Part shown: piece after piece, positions 1 to 11,420 of the stretch | Position numbering within the stretch: the first letter of the stretch is position 1 | Layout of the letters: each line of letters starts with the position of its first letter | Assembly (NCBI RefSeq): GCF_021869535.1 | Contig: NW_026262734.1 | Location: 112,669,588 to 112,733,587, forward strand | Length of the DNA: 64,000 nucleotides | Direction of reading: 5' to 3' | Origin: Mytilus californianus | Taxonomy: Eukaryota > Mollusca > Bivalvia > Mytilida > Mytilidae | Made by a program: the position numbers and the translations under genes | Notes under the pieces: generated by a model | The model's database searches: none | What the model was told of the DNA's origin: nothing | The model's input: only the letters and a program-made list of their open reading frames with translations

Positions 1-142
1 TCGTTAGATCCTTGATGCGCGACATATCAGAACGGGAGTAATTCAAGGATGTATTTTCAATTAGATTAGATTGAAGAAATACAAAAAAAGTTCTAGTAAC
101 GTAAGGTTTTAGCAAAGTATTGCATTTGTGTTGATTCTAGGT

Positions 143-143
<1 letters not shown>

Positions 144-198
<55 letters not shown>

Positions 199-1600
199 TA
201 ATCACTTTATTTAAAGGGGATGACTTTATTAGCATTCACTAATCTATCTTGAGGCCCTCACAAAAACATACTGAAGAACATGAAAAAGTATTGCAGATAT
301 TACAATTTTTGAACAAATAATTAAACTTTCATGCTAAATGATTGTCTGTAGAACAAGAAAAACAAAACAAAACAATACATTATACAAAAACGTTAAAAAG
401 ACATGAAAGAGTTAGAGAGTTGTTACATATCATTTATAGTAAACAAAAAAGGAGCTATATGTAAATGATGTTTTAATCGAATTTGTATTAGGCCTCAATA
501 CCGCTAGATTATTGTTTGTAGAAGATCTTAAATTTCTGCTGTGTAGGTTTATAATTGGACAACATAGTTCTTTAAGTTAATTAGGTGCTTTATTTTTGAG
601 AATTTAATGAACAAGAATCAATTTATGATAAGAAATACATCCTTTATTTAGTCATTTTAGTTCTTTAAACAAACTTACAGTAGGAATTCCATCTGCATTT
701 ACAATTTCCCCGTATTGAGCAACACAAATCAAATAATGGCAGAATATAAGCATTATAAAATAATTTTCTACTACTAATATGTAGATATTTCTTAATTCTG
801 GATAACAGTGCAATACGAGAACTTATGCTTTTAAATACATGATCAATTTGAAATTTCCAATCTAATTTTTTGTCAATGCATATACCTATAAGCTTTTGTG
901 TTTCAATAGATGTTATTGCTATTTTATATTGATATTAGTTTATCAAATTCGTGGCAACCAGCATAGAAGTTGTTTTGAAAGGATTTATTACCATTTTGTA
1001 GTTTAAACACCATTTATTTATAGGGTTGGCATCATAGTTTAGTTTTCTCTCTGTCTCTTCCTTATTCATACCATGGGTATGAAGTGTTGTATCATCTCAA
1101 TACATGTCAATGACTGAATTTGATGCCTCTAAAGTCATGTCATTTATAAATAAAACAAACAGTAAGGGATCCTTGAGGAACCCCATTTTCATATGATGAG
1201 ATATCTGAAGCTGTATTACCTGAGCACACTTTTTGTGTTCTATTAGAGAGGTATGACTTGAACCATTTCACTGAATGATCTGAGATTTTGTATAAATGTA
1301 ATAGTTGGCAGAGAATGAGGTGATCAACAAGATCAAATGCTTGTTTCAGAAAGACTGTTCCTACAAAATTGCCGTCATCAATATATCTAAGCCAGTTATC
1401 TATCAATTTGGTAAGGGCTGTTTGGAATGAGTGGTTTGATCTTTATCCGGATGCACCTCGTGTAATAGTTTATATTTTGACAGATAAAGATAAAAATGAT
1501 TGGCAACCTTTTTTTCAAATACGTTAGATATAACGGGGAGTATGTTTTGTGATTGAGAACTGTTTACAATAATTCCATTATACTTGACACAGCTACCCAC
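144..1600 (-). mobile_element. Truncated LINE (non-LTR retrotransposon) with (ATT)n 3' tail
   Basis: Read on the minus strand this is the 3' part of a non-LTR retrotransposon. Reverse-transcriptase coding remnants lie at about 1,600 to 690, an untranslated stretch follows, and the element ends in a run of TAA/ATT triplets at 144-202. Just before the triplet run the minus strand reads CCCCTTTAAATAAAGTGATT, which looks like a LINE 3' end. A 5'-truncated copy ending in a short microsatellite is typical of L2/CR1/Rex-type elements. The left 140 bases of the window show nothing I recognise. Clade assignment is inference from motif resemblance. Confidence 0.75.
690..1600 (-). pseudogene. LINE reverse-transcriptase fragment, frameshifted and catalytically broken
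   Basis: Minus-strand translation gives successive RT landmarks: ISNVFEKKVANHF and LLHE (1,600-1,403), then DDGNFVGTVFLKQAFDLVDH, WFKSYLSNRTQKV and GVPQGS (1,406-1,140), then DDTTLH near 1,080-1,096, and further down CCSIWGN. These match the order in LINE RT domains (motifs 1-5). At least two frameshifts separate the blocks, near 1,403 and near 1,140-1,160. Motif A appears shortened by about two residues, removing the position of the first catalytic aspartate. In the YxDD box (1,091-1,102) the second codon is a TGA stop. This copy therefore cannot encode an active enzyme. Endonuclease and 5' regions are absent. I am confident it is LINE RT and less sure of the clade. Confidence 0.8.
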
Positions 1601-1830
1601 TTACACACGGTTAGCCCCAATTCGCACGAGTACACGTGCTGTCATGATCGTAAGGCAGTGATTACTCAAGTATCGTTGATGTACTACTGTTGTAAACGGA
1701 GAGCATGATTTTCACTAGAAAATCACATTGCCTCCTCCGGAACCTCTGTGTTACAAGTCAGCACCCGAACCGATTGAGCTAAAGAAGTGTTTCGAATCCC
1801 CTAGCTTAATCGATAACTGCTTGTTAAGTA
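1601..1830 (-). repeat. SINE-like repeat with degenerate tRNA-type promoter boxes
   Basis: On the minus strand 1,781-1,761 reads TAGCTCAATCGGTTCGGGTG, resembling a tRNA D-arm/A box. About 16 bases farther on, AGGTTCCGGAGG (1,745-1,734) resembles a T-arm/B box. The spacing suits a tRNA-derived SINE head. The anticodon arm does not fold cleanly, so this is not an intact tRNA. It abuts the LINE fragment. Confidence 0.4.
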
Positions 1831-2420
1831 TCTACTACACTAAATACTGACGTACTGTTAATTTGGATCGTCCATAGATCTTATGGCTGGCGAATAAATG
1901 GCTTTCGACTGCTAGAAAAGAGGGACGAAAGATACCAGAGGGACAGTCAAACTCATAGTTCGAAAACAAACTGACAACGCCATGGCCAAAAATAAAAAGA
2001 CAAACAGACAAATAATAGTATAGATGACACAACATAGAAACCTAAAGACTAAGCAACACGAAATCTTGCAGTTGCTTCGTGCTTCGAGTGATAAAACATT
2101 TCAGCCACATTTAAGAGGATAACATATTTAGCAAATGATCAAGTGAGTAGGTTATGTTAGCACAGAGGATCGCAAAGGACAACTGGATAGGTGAAATGTG
2201 TTTTACACTGTCTGAAGGCTGGATTCTGCATTCAATGAATGTTCTCATTCTGATCAAGGGGGTTTGTTTACAAAGCAGTAAAACATACACCTTCCCCAAA
2301 TACCAGACTGCAGAAGTTTAGACTATGATTTTGTACTCGTACGCGGTGGTTGTCCCTTTTCCTTAAGGAAAGTCACATCGTACACTTTTCTTTTTTTCAA
2401 TATTTTAAAAATACATTTAA
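1831..2420. other. Unassigned intergenic sequence
   Basis: No reading frame with recognisable domains and no clear repeat structure visible to me; the short open frames here look like chance. Confidence 0.5.
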
Positions 2421-2500
2421 AATAAGGAGATGTGATATGATTGCAATTGAGACAACTATCCATCAAAGTTCAAATGAAGTTGATGTAAGCAATTATTGTT
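2421..2500 (+). repeat. Fragment of the mussel GGAGATGTG repeat
   Basis: Contains AAGGAGATGTGATATGATTG, then GAGACAACTATCCATCAAAG and GATGTAAGCAATTA. It matches the start of the longer copies at 49,573 and 62,717 (plus) and 7,235-7,845 (minus). Short 5' fragment only. Confidence 0.75.
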
Positions 2501-3631
2501 GTCTTTGTTCTTTAATGAATAGTTTAAATTTAAAAAGCAAGACCTCATCTATTTTTATTTTCCTAATCATGCCATGATCCAACTAATGCATACATTATAA
2601 TCCTCGCGTATTTTATGCAACGTGTAAGACAACAATAGTTTAAGTTGAACAGATTAACAGAATTTGGCAACTTATGAGTATTTATCTAAAGATATATAGG
2701 AAAGATATTCATAAGAAAGACCAAAATTATGTTTGAACTAAAGTTGTATATTATCTATCTGGTACATAATAGTTTATTTTGATTTGTGATGTCGTTCGAT
2801 GAATTTTCAAACACATGTATAATTGATAATGTTGTATCAAAATGACTTCAACATTTAGCGCCGAATTATATTTTGATTGTATTAAAACATGTTGAAATTT
2901 TTGGCCAAAGTATACGATAATCAAGAAGGCTCTTCAATATCTAAAATTGCACCTCAGTGGTAAAATGAATCGGTATCTTGAAACCATCGCTGATGACATG
3001 CATCAATGAATATATATTATTTTGTGAAACAAACCATTTCAAGCATTAATTTGACAAAAAATTATTAAGGAAAGGGACACTACTTCATTTCTGTTCTCAG
3101 CGTTTACTTGAAATAATTTTATTCATAAATATCAAACATTTTCCTTCTGAAATTATATAATATGCAAATTTTGTATTGAACTCCATGTATTGAATATATC
3201 ATACGCTTATTGATAGAATTCAAGAGAATGCAATAATGACAAGATAGGAAATTGTCTCCATGGTCAACATTATAAGTGGTAACCATGACAATATCTGTCG
3301 TGATAAAATATCACTCTTGAAAAGAAGATAAGATGTTAAAAACATATAGGCTTATGATGATAAAAAAAACATGGACGCACACATGAAATATTGTAGAAAC
3401 AACTATTGTTTATATGAACCCGAAGTTTTCACAAAATAAGTGCATTCAATTTTATGTACTATCACATATTTGTAACGCAAACATTATGTTTTGCATATGG
3501 AATACACTTAGATTTGTTCTAGTCATAATTCTGTATGAGGAAAATCAGGTCTGCCCAGGCAAACAACCAATAAGTGTGCTCTGTTATGAATGACGTCAGT
3601 GGCGTTTCTAACAATGACGGACGAGGGAGCT
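2501..3631. other. AT-rich intergenic sequence, nothing recognised
   Basis: No supported gene, RNA or repeat could be seen; it is AT-rich with short chance frames only. Confidence 0.5.
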
Positions 3632-3780
3632 GGAGTCGGTTTCACAAAAAAAAAACTTACGATTAAGATTGATTGTAAGTCATAAACAATTCAGTATACT
3701 TACGATAAATCTAAGTCGTAAGTTTTTTTGTGAAACCGACTCCTGATCTTAGTCGTAAGTTTTTTTGTGAAACCGACTCC
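3632..3780. mobile_element. Short inverted-repeat element (MITE) with duplicated right end
   Basis: The left end reads GGAGTCGGTTTCACAAAAAA and the right end is its inverse (GTGAAACCGACTCC). The right terminus occurs twice, ending at about 3,742 and at 3,780, each preceded by TTAGTCGTAAGTTTTTTT, so the last ~38 bp are tandemly duplicated. TAAGTCGTAAG-type motifs next to the ends are also inverted. No coding content. A non-autonomous foldback/MITE is the simplest reading. Confidence 0.65.
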
Positions 3781-4580
3781 TGCTGATTTTGTAAACGTCG
3801 ATTAAAATGTCTGCGAAGGAAAAAAATTTCTGTCCCTGCCAGACCAAATAATATGTTTTTTCTTCACTTTTTTAAGCATTTGTATAATAGGTGATCAATA
3901 GATTAGACCATTCCCTTTTCCGTATGGCCCATGACGTCATCCCTTGACCCATCTGAGCCATCGACTAGCGACCAGGGCTGATATGGGAGTCTCGGAATGA
4001 TACCAGGGTAGGTATGGAAAAAGACATTGTTATAATCTGTTAACCGTATTAGTTAAACGTTTTCAGTTATGTGAATACTACAACCCCTGGTAATGAGTGA
4101 TACCTGATCGATCGATGATGTGACATAACTGTAATGCTTCTCTACCATTTAAAAACTTTGACTGCATGGCATGCGTCATTAAATCTGGATTTTTTAATAA
4201 TTTTTTTTACGATTTTACCACTTATTTAATATGTTTTTGGACAAGTGGCATCACCACATCTAAATTACTGTACTGGTTTTGTTCTCTAGAAACCAAAAAC
4301 AACCCTGTTGCAATAGTTTCATAAAGAATCTAAGGAATCTGGTGTAAGAATTCATGACCCAACACACTTTACAAAGAAAAAAATATATTTTGGTGTAAAA
4401 AATCGTCAGTAGGCGCAAAAACTCCTATAAGGATTCATTTAACAACATTCAAATTGTGTGTGTCCTGCCAGATTTTCTGTATCTTCTATGATTTTCATAG
4501 GGATACTTGGGACCCGGGATTTGTTTAACAGGGGCAAAAAGCCATAGCAAACGGTATATAAATTAATAGGAATGAAAGAA
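3781..4580. other. Intergenic sequence, nothing recognised
   Basis: AT-rich, no supported coding frame or repeat structure seen. Confidence 0.45.
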
Positions 4581-5720
4581 GTTACCTGTTTTCACATGTG
4601 GAGCAGGATATGCTTACCCTTCTGGAGCACCTGAGATCGCCTTCGCTTTGTGGCGGGGTTTGTGTTGCTCAGTCTTTACTTTTCTTTTTGTGTTTTGTAG
4701 ACTGTTGATTTTGTTTTATCAAGTTTTTTTTTGCCTTGACTTTGACTATACATTTTTTATCCTCCTTTAAAGTCGCTATATGTATAATTCAGTCCAGTTC
4801 AGTTTGAACATCGTTTTGTTTTATCATGTCAGTTCAGTATGAAAATCGTTTTAGATTTAAAAGATTCATACACGTACAGTTTTATTCAGTTTTATATTAA
4901 GGAAGTTTGCTACTCCTGTTTTTGATATAGTGTCAGATACTCGGAGTCCTCTAGTTTTATCCATGTAGTGCTGATAAATATTTTGCCCGGTAACCCCTTC
5001 TTTTCTTTTCATAATTTTATAGCATATAGTTTAAAAAGCCATATTTGAAAATCTTACAAAATCCTTGTTTTTTGCAAAGTTTTTGAAAGAACAAATGTGC
5101 AAATGTTAATGGTATAAACAATCTAGAGAGAATCATTTCCCGCAAATTTTTCAATGGCTTATATCTCGAAAACAAGGTAACAGACCCTTCATTTTTTTTC
5201 TGCTTCTTTAGTTCCGTTATTTATATACTATTAATTTATATAAATCTTTTATAGAGCTTGTTATTTTGAAAAGAAGTAGCGAACATCCTTAAGGTAAACG
5301 TCGCGTTAGCTATGTGCTTTGTCTATAGTGTGTTTACATGCCATTTTGGTTTTTTTAGTTGACATATTTGTTTGTTTTTATAGTGATTAAGATAATAACA
5401 CAATATTGATTGCTATACCCAATTTTGGACATTTTTACCTATTATTGTCTGTTTGCTTTGGTCACACATTTTTGTCAATACAAGGAATTTTACGCCACTG
5501 TCATATAAGTGAGAGGTTTAATTAGCTGTAATATCAGGTTCAATCCACCAGTTTCTAACTAGGAAAATGTCTGTACCAAGTCAGGAATATAACAGTTGTT
5601 TTCCATTCGTTTGATTTTGATTTTGCCATTTGTTAAGGGACTTTCCGTTTTGAGTTTTCCTTGGAGTTCGGTATTTTGTTATTTTACTTTTTACATATAT
5701 CTTTTCTTTTCCAAATATGC
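4581..5720 (+). repeat. Composite of dispersed mussel repeats
   Basis: Three blocks can be told apart. The block at about 4,590-4,760 contains TGGAGCACCTGAGATCGCC and GTTTGTGTTGCTCAGTC. The block at about 4,890-5,290 is a diverged paralogue of 13,965-14,365 in the same orientation (shared TTTAAAAAGCCATATTTGAA and CTTATATCTCGAAAACAAG). The block at about 5,330-5,700 contains TCAATCCACCAGTTTCTA, AAGTCAGGAATATAACAGTTG and AGGGACTTTCCGTTTTGAG, which I recall as a high-copy mussel repeat. No open frame of note. Confidence 0.55.
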
Positions 5721-5924
5721 AAGTTTAAAATATGTATTTGCTATATGTATCATGAGAATACCACAGACTTAAACATAGTATATCATATGGTCTTGGTTAC
5801 TTTCCACTCTCAAAGGATTAATATTTTTGTTTAAAATGCCGAATATCGTCCACCGTCGAAAATAAATTGAGAAGAGTGTCGTCAAGTTATAGTTGCTCTT
5901 TCATCCTATGGTAAAAAATTGTGT

Positions 5925-7195
5925 AAACGGGAGAAATCAGACAAAAAGTCACTTCATTCCTATTTGAATAAATGTTTCAATATTGTTGATATTCGCATAT
6001 CACATTTCGAAAAATAATTTAGAAATACATAAAAGAATAAGTAATACGTCCATCACTAGGATTGAAAACAAAATTCAAGTAATCAGGAGCGTTTTGTGTT
6101 CGTACCGGCCGACAAAGCAGCCAACAATGTGGTGATACAATGCATGACATAAATCCCACACGGAAATTAAGAATTATATTATACATTCAATGACATTCAA
6201 GGCCGTACGATCCACAAAGAGTCATATAGAAAATAATAATGTCACAACCACAGCTCAGCTTAAGGCCTCTCCTGAACATTTGAAGGTCCGCACTATATAT
6301 TGGCTACCTAAACTACACCCAAAAAAAAAAAAAAAAAACCGTATAATATCGTTTCATCTCGGCCCTTAGTTAGTGTTCTACTACTAGAATTTCAGTGCCT
6401 TTAACGAATTCCTTATAAACTACTATCAAAGAACTGATAATTATTTTTGTAATAAAACATATGAAAATAGTGGAATTAACCATTTTGGAATGTAAAAAAA
6501 TATTTTGTGGTTTAGATAAATTATGTGCTTTTGATAGTCCTTTTGATTCGGTTGACAGTTTTGACTTTTCCATTCTTTACACTTCACTTCCACACAATTT
6601 TATCAAACAAAAGTTTTCCTATTCAATCAACTGGTCGTTTGATAAATCTAATTGCAAATGTTTTTGCTGCAACTCATGTAAAGCCTTTTTCTCAAACGAA
6701 AAAGGTAAATGTCCTAGATATACTTACTTGAGGTGTGATAAGATGAGTCAGCCACGAACTTTCTCCGGGAAAACATTTATGTACGTTTCGGCAGTAAGGT
6801 TTATCGACAGATTGTAGGTATTCCTATTGGCACCAATTGTGTCCCTTTGACTTGTTCCTGTACTGTTATGAATAACAGTTTATGGCCAAACTCAGTAAAG
6901 ATCCGTCTAAATTCCATTTAATTGCTAAACTCAACAACACTTACTGTTATTTTGATACTTTTCGTTAAATAATCAAGAATTCTCTAAGTATACTGCCGAA
7001 ATTTACCCACAGCAATTTACTTTAAATAAATCAAATTTTAACAGCAATAAGTGTCATTTCCTAGATTCAGATATTTCAATTTTACACAAGAAACTTTGCA
7101 CAAAAGTTCCACAAAAGGGATGATTTTTCTTTCCCTATTATTAATTTTCCTTTTTTGGACGATGATGGTCCTCTGGCATTGCACAAGGTCATGTT
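5925..7195 (+). pseudogene. Penelope-like reverse-transcriptase remnant
   Basis: Across shifting plus-strand frames the order of blocks is that of the Penelope-like / related RT proteins common in molluscs and cnidarians. CFNIVDIRISHFEK occurs near 5,973, FVPADKAANNVVIQC at about 6,095-6,140, and a ILATxTTPKKK block near 6,295 where families carry YWLPKLHKKP. SFDFSILYTSLPH at 6,557-6,595 is the RT motif A region with the first catalytic Asp kept. CFCCNSCKAFF lies at about 6,660-6,695, and EIYPQQFTLNKSN and CHFLDSDIS at about 6,995-7,080. Many stops and frameshifts break it, and no intact YxDD could be placed. Part of it (5,967-6,696) is present a second time at 33,210-33,939, essentially unchanged. 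The family call is from motif order; I am fairly sure it is an RT of this group. Confidence 0.7.
5967..6696 (+). repeat. Donor copy of the 730-bp segment reused at 33,210
   Basis: This stretch, inside the Penelope-like remnant, reappears in the same orientation at 33,210-33,939 with a constant offset of 27,243, including the long poly-A run near 6,322. The flanking sequence does not follow it, so it is a short copied insert. Confidence 0.95.
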
Positions 7196-7234
7196 TTTTC
7201 TCTGACTGTTAATGACGTCTTTATCCTAAATCCA

Positions 7235-7845
7235 TTGGATGTTGGATGTGAACTGATTGATATTTTAATCTTAGAAACATGATTTTTTTGTTAGTTGTTA
7301 TAGCATTGAACTACATATAGCTGTCAGTTACTGTGTACTCTCAGATCTGTACTTAGTGTGTTATTTGTTCTTAGGGATGAGGGATGGATAAATACCCTAA
7401 CACGTCCGGTCTGTGTTTATGTCTGAGGGTTTTCTTCTTTGTATTGATCTGATGAGGTAAGCCTTTTTCAACTGATTTGTATAGTTTGTTCTTATGTTGT
7501 GATGTTACACAACTGTCCCATGTTAGGGGGAGGGTTGAGTGCTCACAAACATGCAAAACCCCTCCAACATGCAAAATCAGGAGACTGTTGTTCAGTGATT
7601 GTCGTTGGTTCATGTCTGTCATATTTGTTTTTCGTAGATTGTTTTATTATAAATAAGGCCGTTAGTTTCTTCAAATTGAATTGTTTCATATTTTTCATGT
7701 CGGGGACATTTATAGCCGACTATACGATATGGGTTTTATCATTGTTGAAGGCAGCACGGTTGCATATAATTGGTTACATCCACTTAATTTGAACTTTGGT
7801 GGATAGTTGGTCTCATTGGCAATCATACCTCATCTTTTTTTCTAT
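7235..7845 (-). repeat. Near full-length mussel GGAGATGTG repeat
   Basis: The reverse complement begins at about 7,840 with the block ATGAGGTATGATTGCCAATG then GAGACCAACTATCCACC. It passes AAGTGGATGTAACCAATTAT and runs on through the GGACAGTTGTGTAACA and AGTACAGATCTGAGAGTACA blocks to about 7,235. The same block order is seen at 49,573-50,150 on the plus strand. Non-coding; the short frames here are chance. Confidence 0.75.
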
Positions 7846-7979
7846 ACAAGACTAAACAATAATTGAAAAACGAGATTAAATTTCTCTCAATCTGTGAGAG
7901 GGGAACAGTTTTTTTTTTCTTTAAACATGTTCATATAGATTAAGAGGTGTCTGTTGTAAATTTTTGAAACTACCCCGAT

Positions 7980-8146
7980 GTCATGGAGGATATGTGCTCA
8001 CGTTAAGTGTGGGAGGTAGTGGTTTCGATCCCTGACAGGAGCAAACCAGGCTTGGTAATTGCCTTGGAGGATATGTGCTCGCGTTAAGTGAGGGAGGTAG
8101 TACGTGGGTTCGATCCCTGACAGGAGCAAACCATACTTGGTCATCA
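7980..8146 (+). repeat. Two-copy tandem repeat with tRNA-type B box (SINE-like)
   Basis: Unit 1 (7,980-8,061) and unit 2 (8,062-8,146) share GGAGGATATGTGCTC, CGTTAAGTG, GGGAGGTAGT and TTCGATCCCTGACAGGAGC. GGTTCGATCCC fits a tRNA B box and the upstream GTGCTCGCGTTAAG could be a decayed A box. A duplicated tRNA-derived SINE head is the best guess; a complete tRNA fold is not present. Confidence 0.55.
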
Positions 8147-8439
8147 CATGACATTTTCTGCTTATTAAATAACAACCCTTTTAATTACATAAACACTTGT
8201 CCTTATAACACTGCGAATACTCTCTGGCTTTTTCCGAATCCTATGTGAGCAATATGCCATTCACCCTAAAGGCACTTTTACTAATCGTCTGTGAGTCGTT
8301 TTGTCTCCCCACTTTGTGCAAAGGTGCGTTTTTTATCAGCTGTACCTGTACATCACGTCAAACTCAAAACACCAAAAAAACACACACATCCCCGAAGACC
8401 AAAGTGCAAATTAATATGATTCTAAAATCATCATGATTT

Positions 8440-8830
8440 TAAGATCTTGTCGGATTTTTGTCCCCCGCGAGATGCGTTGTGGGGAACATAGAAATACCGG
8501 GCGACCGTCCGTTTGTCCGTCCGCGGTCTTGTTAGCTCTCTCACGTGTACAATTATTGCCAGATTTTTGTAAAATTTATATATTAGGTTTATATCAGCAT
8601 TGTCGCTGACAAGTTTGAAAATCAGTTTTTATTTTTAAAAGAGTTATGCCCCTTGGACATATTAACTATATGGAAAATTGCATTTTGTAAGCGCTCTCAC
8701 GTGTACAATTTTTGCCAGATCTTTAAATAATTTATATCATTTATATCAAAGGTTTATATCAGCATTGTCCTGGATAATTTTGATAGTCAGTGCCAAGTGT
8801 CAAGCAAATTTGTTTAAGTTATAATGGCCA
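8440..8830 (+). repeat. Mussel tandem repeat, about two units
   Basis: CTCTCACGTGTACAATT, TTGCCAGAT and TTTATATCAGCATTGTC recur in two units about 160-170 bp apart (near 8,537 and 8,694). They are preceded by CCCCCGCGAGATGCGTTG and GTCCGTTTGTCCGTCCGCGG. The internal GAGTTATGCCCCTTGGAC resembles the unit of the 16.1-20.5 kb repeat, so the families are probably related. Confidence 0.6.
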
Positions 8831-10144
8831 TTGATAGATACAATATGTACAACGCGGGAAAAAAAGGGGGGGGGGGGGCGATTGGAACTCTGTTCTTTTA
8901 ATCTTTTTGCCGTTTGAATAAATAGGTTAATGAAAATATCTTTTATCACTTGTTTACGTTCCAAGCGCTTTTTAGTAGGGTGCCCAGTCAACAAATTTGA
9001 TCGATTTGGGTTAACGGAATAACACACGGCTATATTTTATATCATTGGAAAGAAGAGAACAAGCCTCGTCGAAATATTGATGTCGTCGTTGTCTACAGTG
9101 GTCACGATTTTCTTAAATTTGGGTCAAAGGTCAAATCTAAAATTTCAAGGAAAACGTAGAGTCACGTTTAGACAGCTGGCCACCCCTACATATTTGCGTT
9201 TATAGCAAAATAAATTCGAATAATTCAAAGCATTATAACTAAAGTTTCTATGTTTAGGACTAATTTGATAATTTTATTGCCAAATATGGTTCGAGATTGA
9301 CATTTGTACTACTAGGGTGCACATTTACAATTTTCATTCAGCTGTTAAATAACAGTGACCTTGGCCTTTTAAAAGTTCCAAAATCGGAATTTTTACATAA
9401 GATTCAATACAAGTGATCCTTAGAGATGTTTTTTTTAGATATTAACATTTATAAGTTGTCCTCCCAAAATGTTCTTTTTTTCCGTCTTTTGATAGAAGGT
9501 GTTCGTCATGATTTTCTGGGTAAATATCCAATTTTCTTTTGGTGAACGTGGAAGCACATCAAATAGTACTTAGTTCCAAAACTGATGAATATTTACGCAG
9601 AATTGATTGAATTAGCAGGTCTGAGTATATATTTGCTTTACAGAAATAAAAAAACCAAACTGCAAACGGTGAAAAAGGGGGAGGGTTTATGTTACAAGTT
9701 ATGAAAACAAAATGAGAATTAGAAACAGCAGGCTAATCACTCTACCTTACACACTTATAACAAGTGTAATGTACATGACTTATCGAACATAAATTGGCCT
9801 ACAATTGACATGAAGTTAAAGATTGTCTACAAAAAGAAAGTTTTGTACAGCATCGATGTATTTTACAAACACTTGTAAACAACATCAATCTAATTAAAAT
9901 ATAGATCTCTGATTTCGTTATTCTCATTTGAGCTTATATATATATATAAGAGCACGCGAGTTAATAAAGATCATAATTTTAATAAGAGTGAAACAACATA
10001 GAAAAATTACCGAAGCTAGTAGTATAGCTATTACGTTTCATTGTCTACTGTTAAGTTGAAAGCCCATCGACTATGTTTAGGTAAGAGAGATGATTTCAGT
10101 TGTTCTTTTTTAAATCGCATTCGACGCAAGTAGCAGAATGCGAG

Positions 10145-10860
10145 GCATACAGAATACAATCTGATGGCGGTGTTGCCGAACACCGTAAACTATTTGTATA
10201 GCTTTATATTTCAGAGGGCAGAGGAACTGGATGATTCATACTTTGTATATAGATCCATTGTGTTACGAAGTTTCCGTCATATAATCATTATCCTTAATTG
10301 ACCTCATATTCATGATTAAGTGACTGCTAAAAAAACTGTATAGCTTTTTCGTCATGTGAATGTCTCAATTATCACGAGTTCTAGCTAGGATAACTATATT
10401 TGGTTACTAATATATGGTATCCTTGCAAGGTCTACATGACCACCAGACATGATTCACCTGACCTCGACCTAATTTCACGGATCAGTGAATAAGGATAAGT
10501 TTCAGTGGTCAAGTCCGTACAGTCTCAGATACCGGTAGTAGTGGGTTAAATATATTTGGTGTATAGAATTGTAACAAGGTGTACGTGATTTTGTGGCAGA
10601 GTTCATCTGACCTTACCTCATTTACATGGAACATTGACAGTGTTTATTTTATGTAATACTTGTATAATATAAAAATTAGGAGATTAGGAAGCAAGCAATT
10701 ATAGGCAGCCGTACAGCCTTCAACAATGTGAAAAACTCATACCGTATGGTCGGCTATAAAAAGGCCAGTTATGAAAAAAATGAAAGAATTCATTTCAAAA
10801 AAACTAACGGCCTGATTTATAACAAAAGCTAGTTGTTACGGTAATGATGTTTATGATATA
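10145..10860 (+). repeat. Diverged copy of the 50.7-51.7 kb tandem repeat plus a GGAGATGTG-repeat fragment
   Basis: TTCATACTTTGTATATAGAT, TTACGAAGTTTCCGTCA, CACGGATCAGTGAATAAGG and TTTGGTGTATAGAATTGTAA align in order with 50,790-51,130, showing the same family. From about 10,690 the sequence instead matches the mussel GGAGATGTG repeat (GCAAGCAATTATAGGCAGCC, ACAGCCTTCAACAATGTG, AACTAACGGCCTGATTTAT). Confidence 0.6.
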
Positions 10861-11149
10861 CTTTTCTCAGACTATTGATGACGTCCTTTCATTAGTTTTC
10901 AGTAAGGGAACACCCATTTGATTTCGAAAACAGGGAGGGAATGAGGATTTTGAAAATGAATTACTTGGCCTGGTATGAACTGAAATAATTGACTTTGCAC
11001 AAGACAGGATGAGAATGAACACTCTTCAACATGAAATGCAGGATAGTTGAGGATATGAATGTGTACAAAAGTGAAAATAAATTATCGCGCCGCCAGACCC
11101 ATCCCTTTCATCAGAATATAAAATGCATGTTCTACCCAAACGGCGAGTA

Positions 11150-11420
11150 CTATTATATCGGTACTTTGCGTTTTGTCTTCATTTTAGTTATTTTTGTGCT
11201 TCGTGCCGATTTGATAAGTCAAGCCATTCAAACTGTTTTTCAGCAGATTTTTCTTATGCTGTGTTGTTATACCATGGTCCAGGTCAGGGGAGGGTTGAAG
11301 GATCACAAACATGTTTAACCCCTCTAAATTCTGTATATATGTCTGTCCAAAATCATGAGCCTGCAATTAAGTGGTTGTCGTTGGTTGCTGTCTGTTGTAT
11401 CCGGTTTTTTGTTGTTGCAC
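11150..11420 (-). repeat. Mussel GGAGATGTG repeat, partial
   Basis: GGGGAGGGTTGAAGGATCAC, AACATGTTTAACCCCTC and GTGGTTGTCGTTGGTTGCTG parallel the minus-strand copy at 7,525-7,615. Partial and diverged; overlapping open frames are not gene-like. Confidence 0.55.

Noticed and set aside
1734..1800. Possible tRNA-Thr gene on the minus strand
   Set aside because: A- and B-box-like blocks exist but the anticodon stem has mismatches and acceptor ends do not pair; more likely a SINE head.
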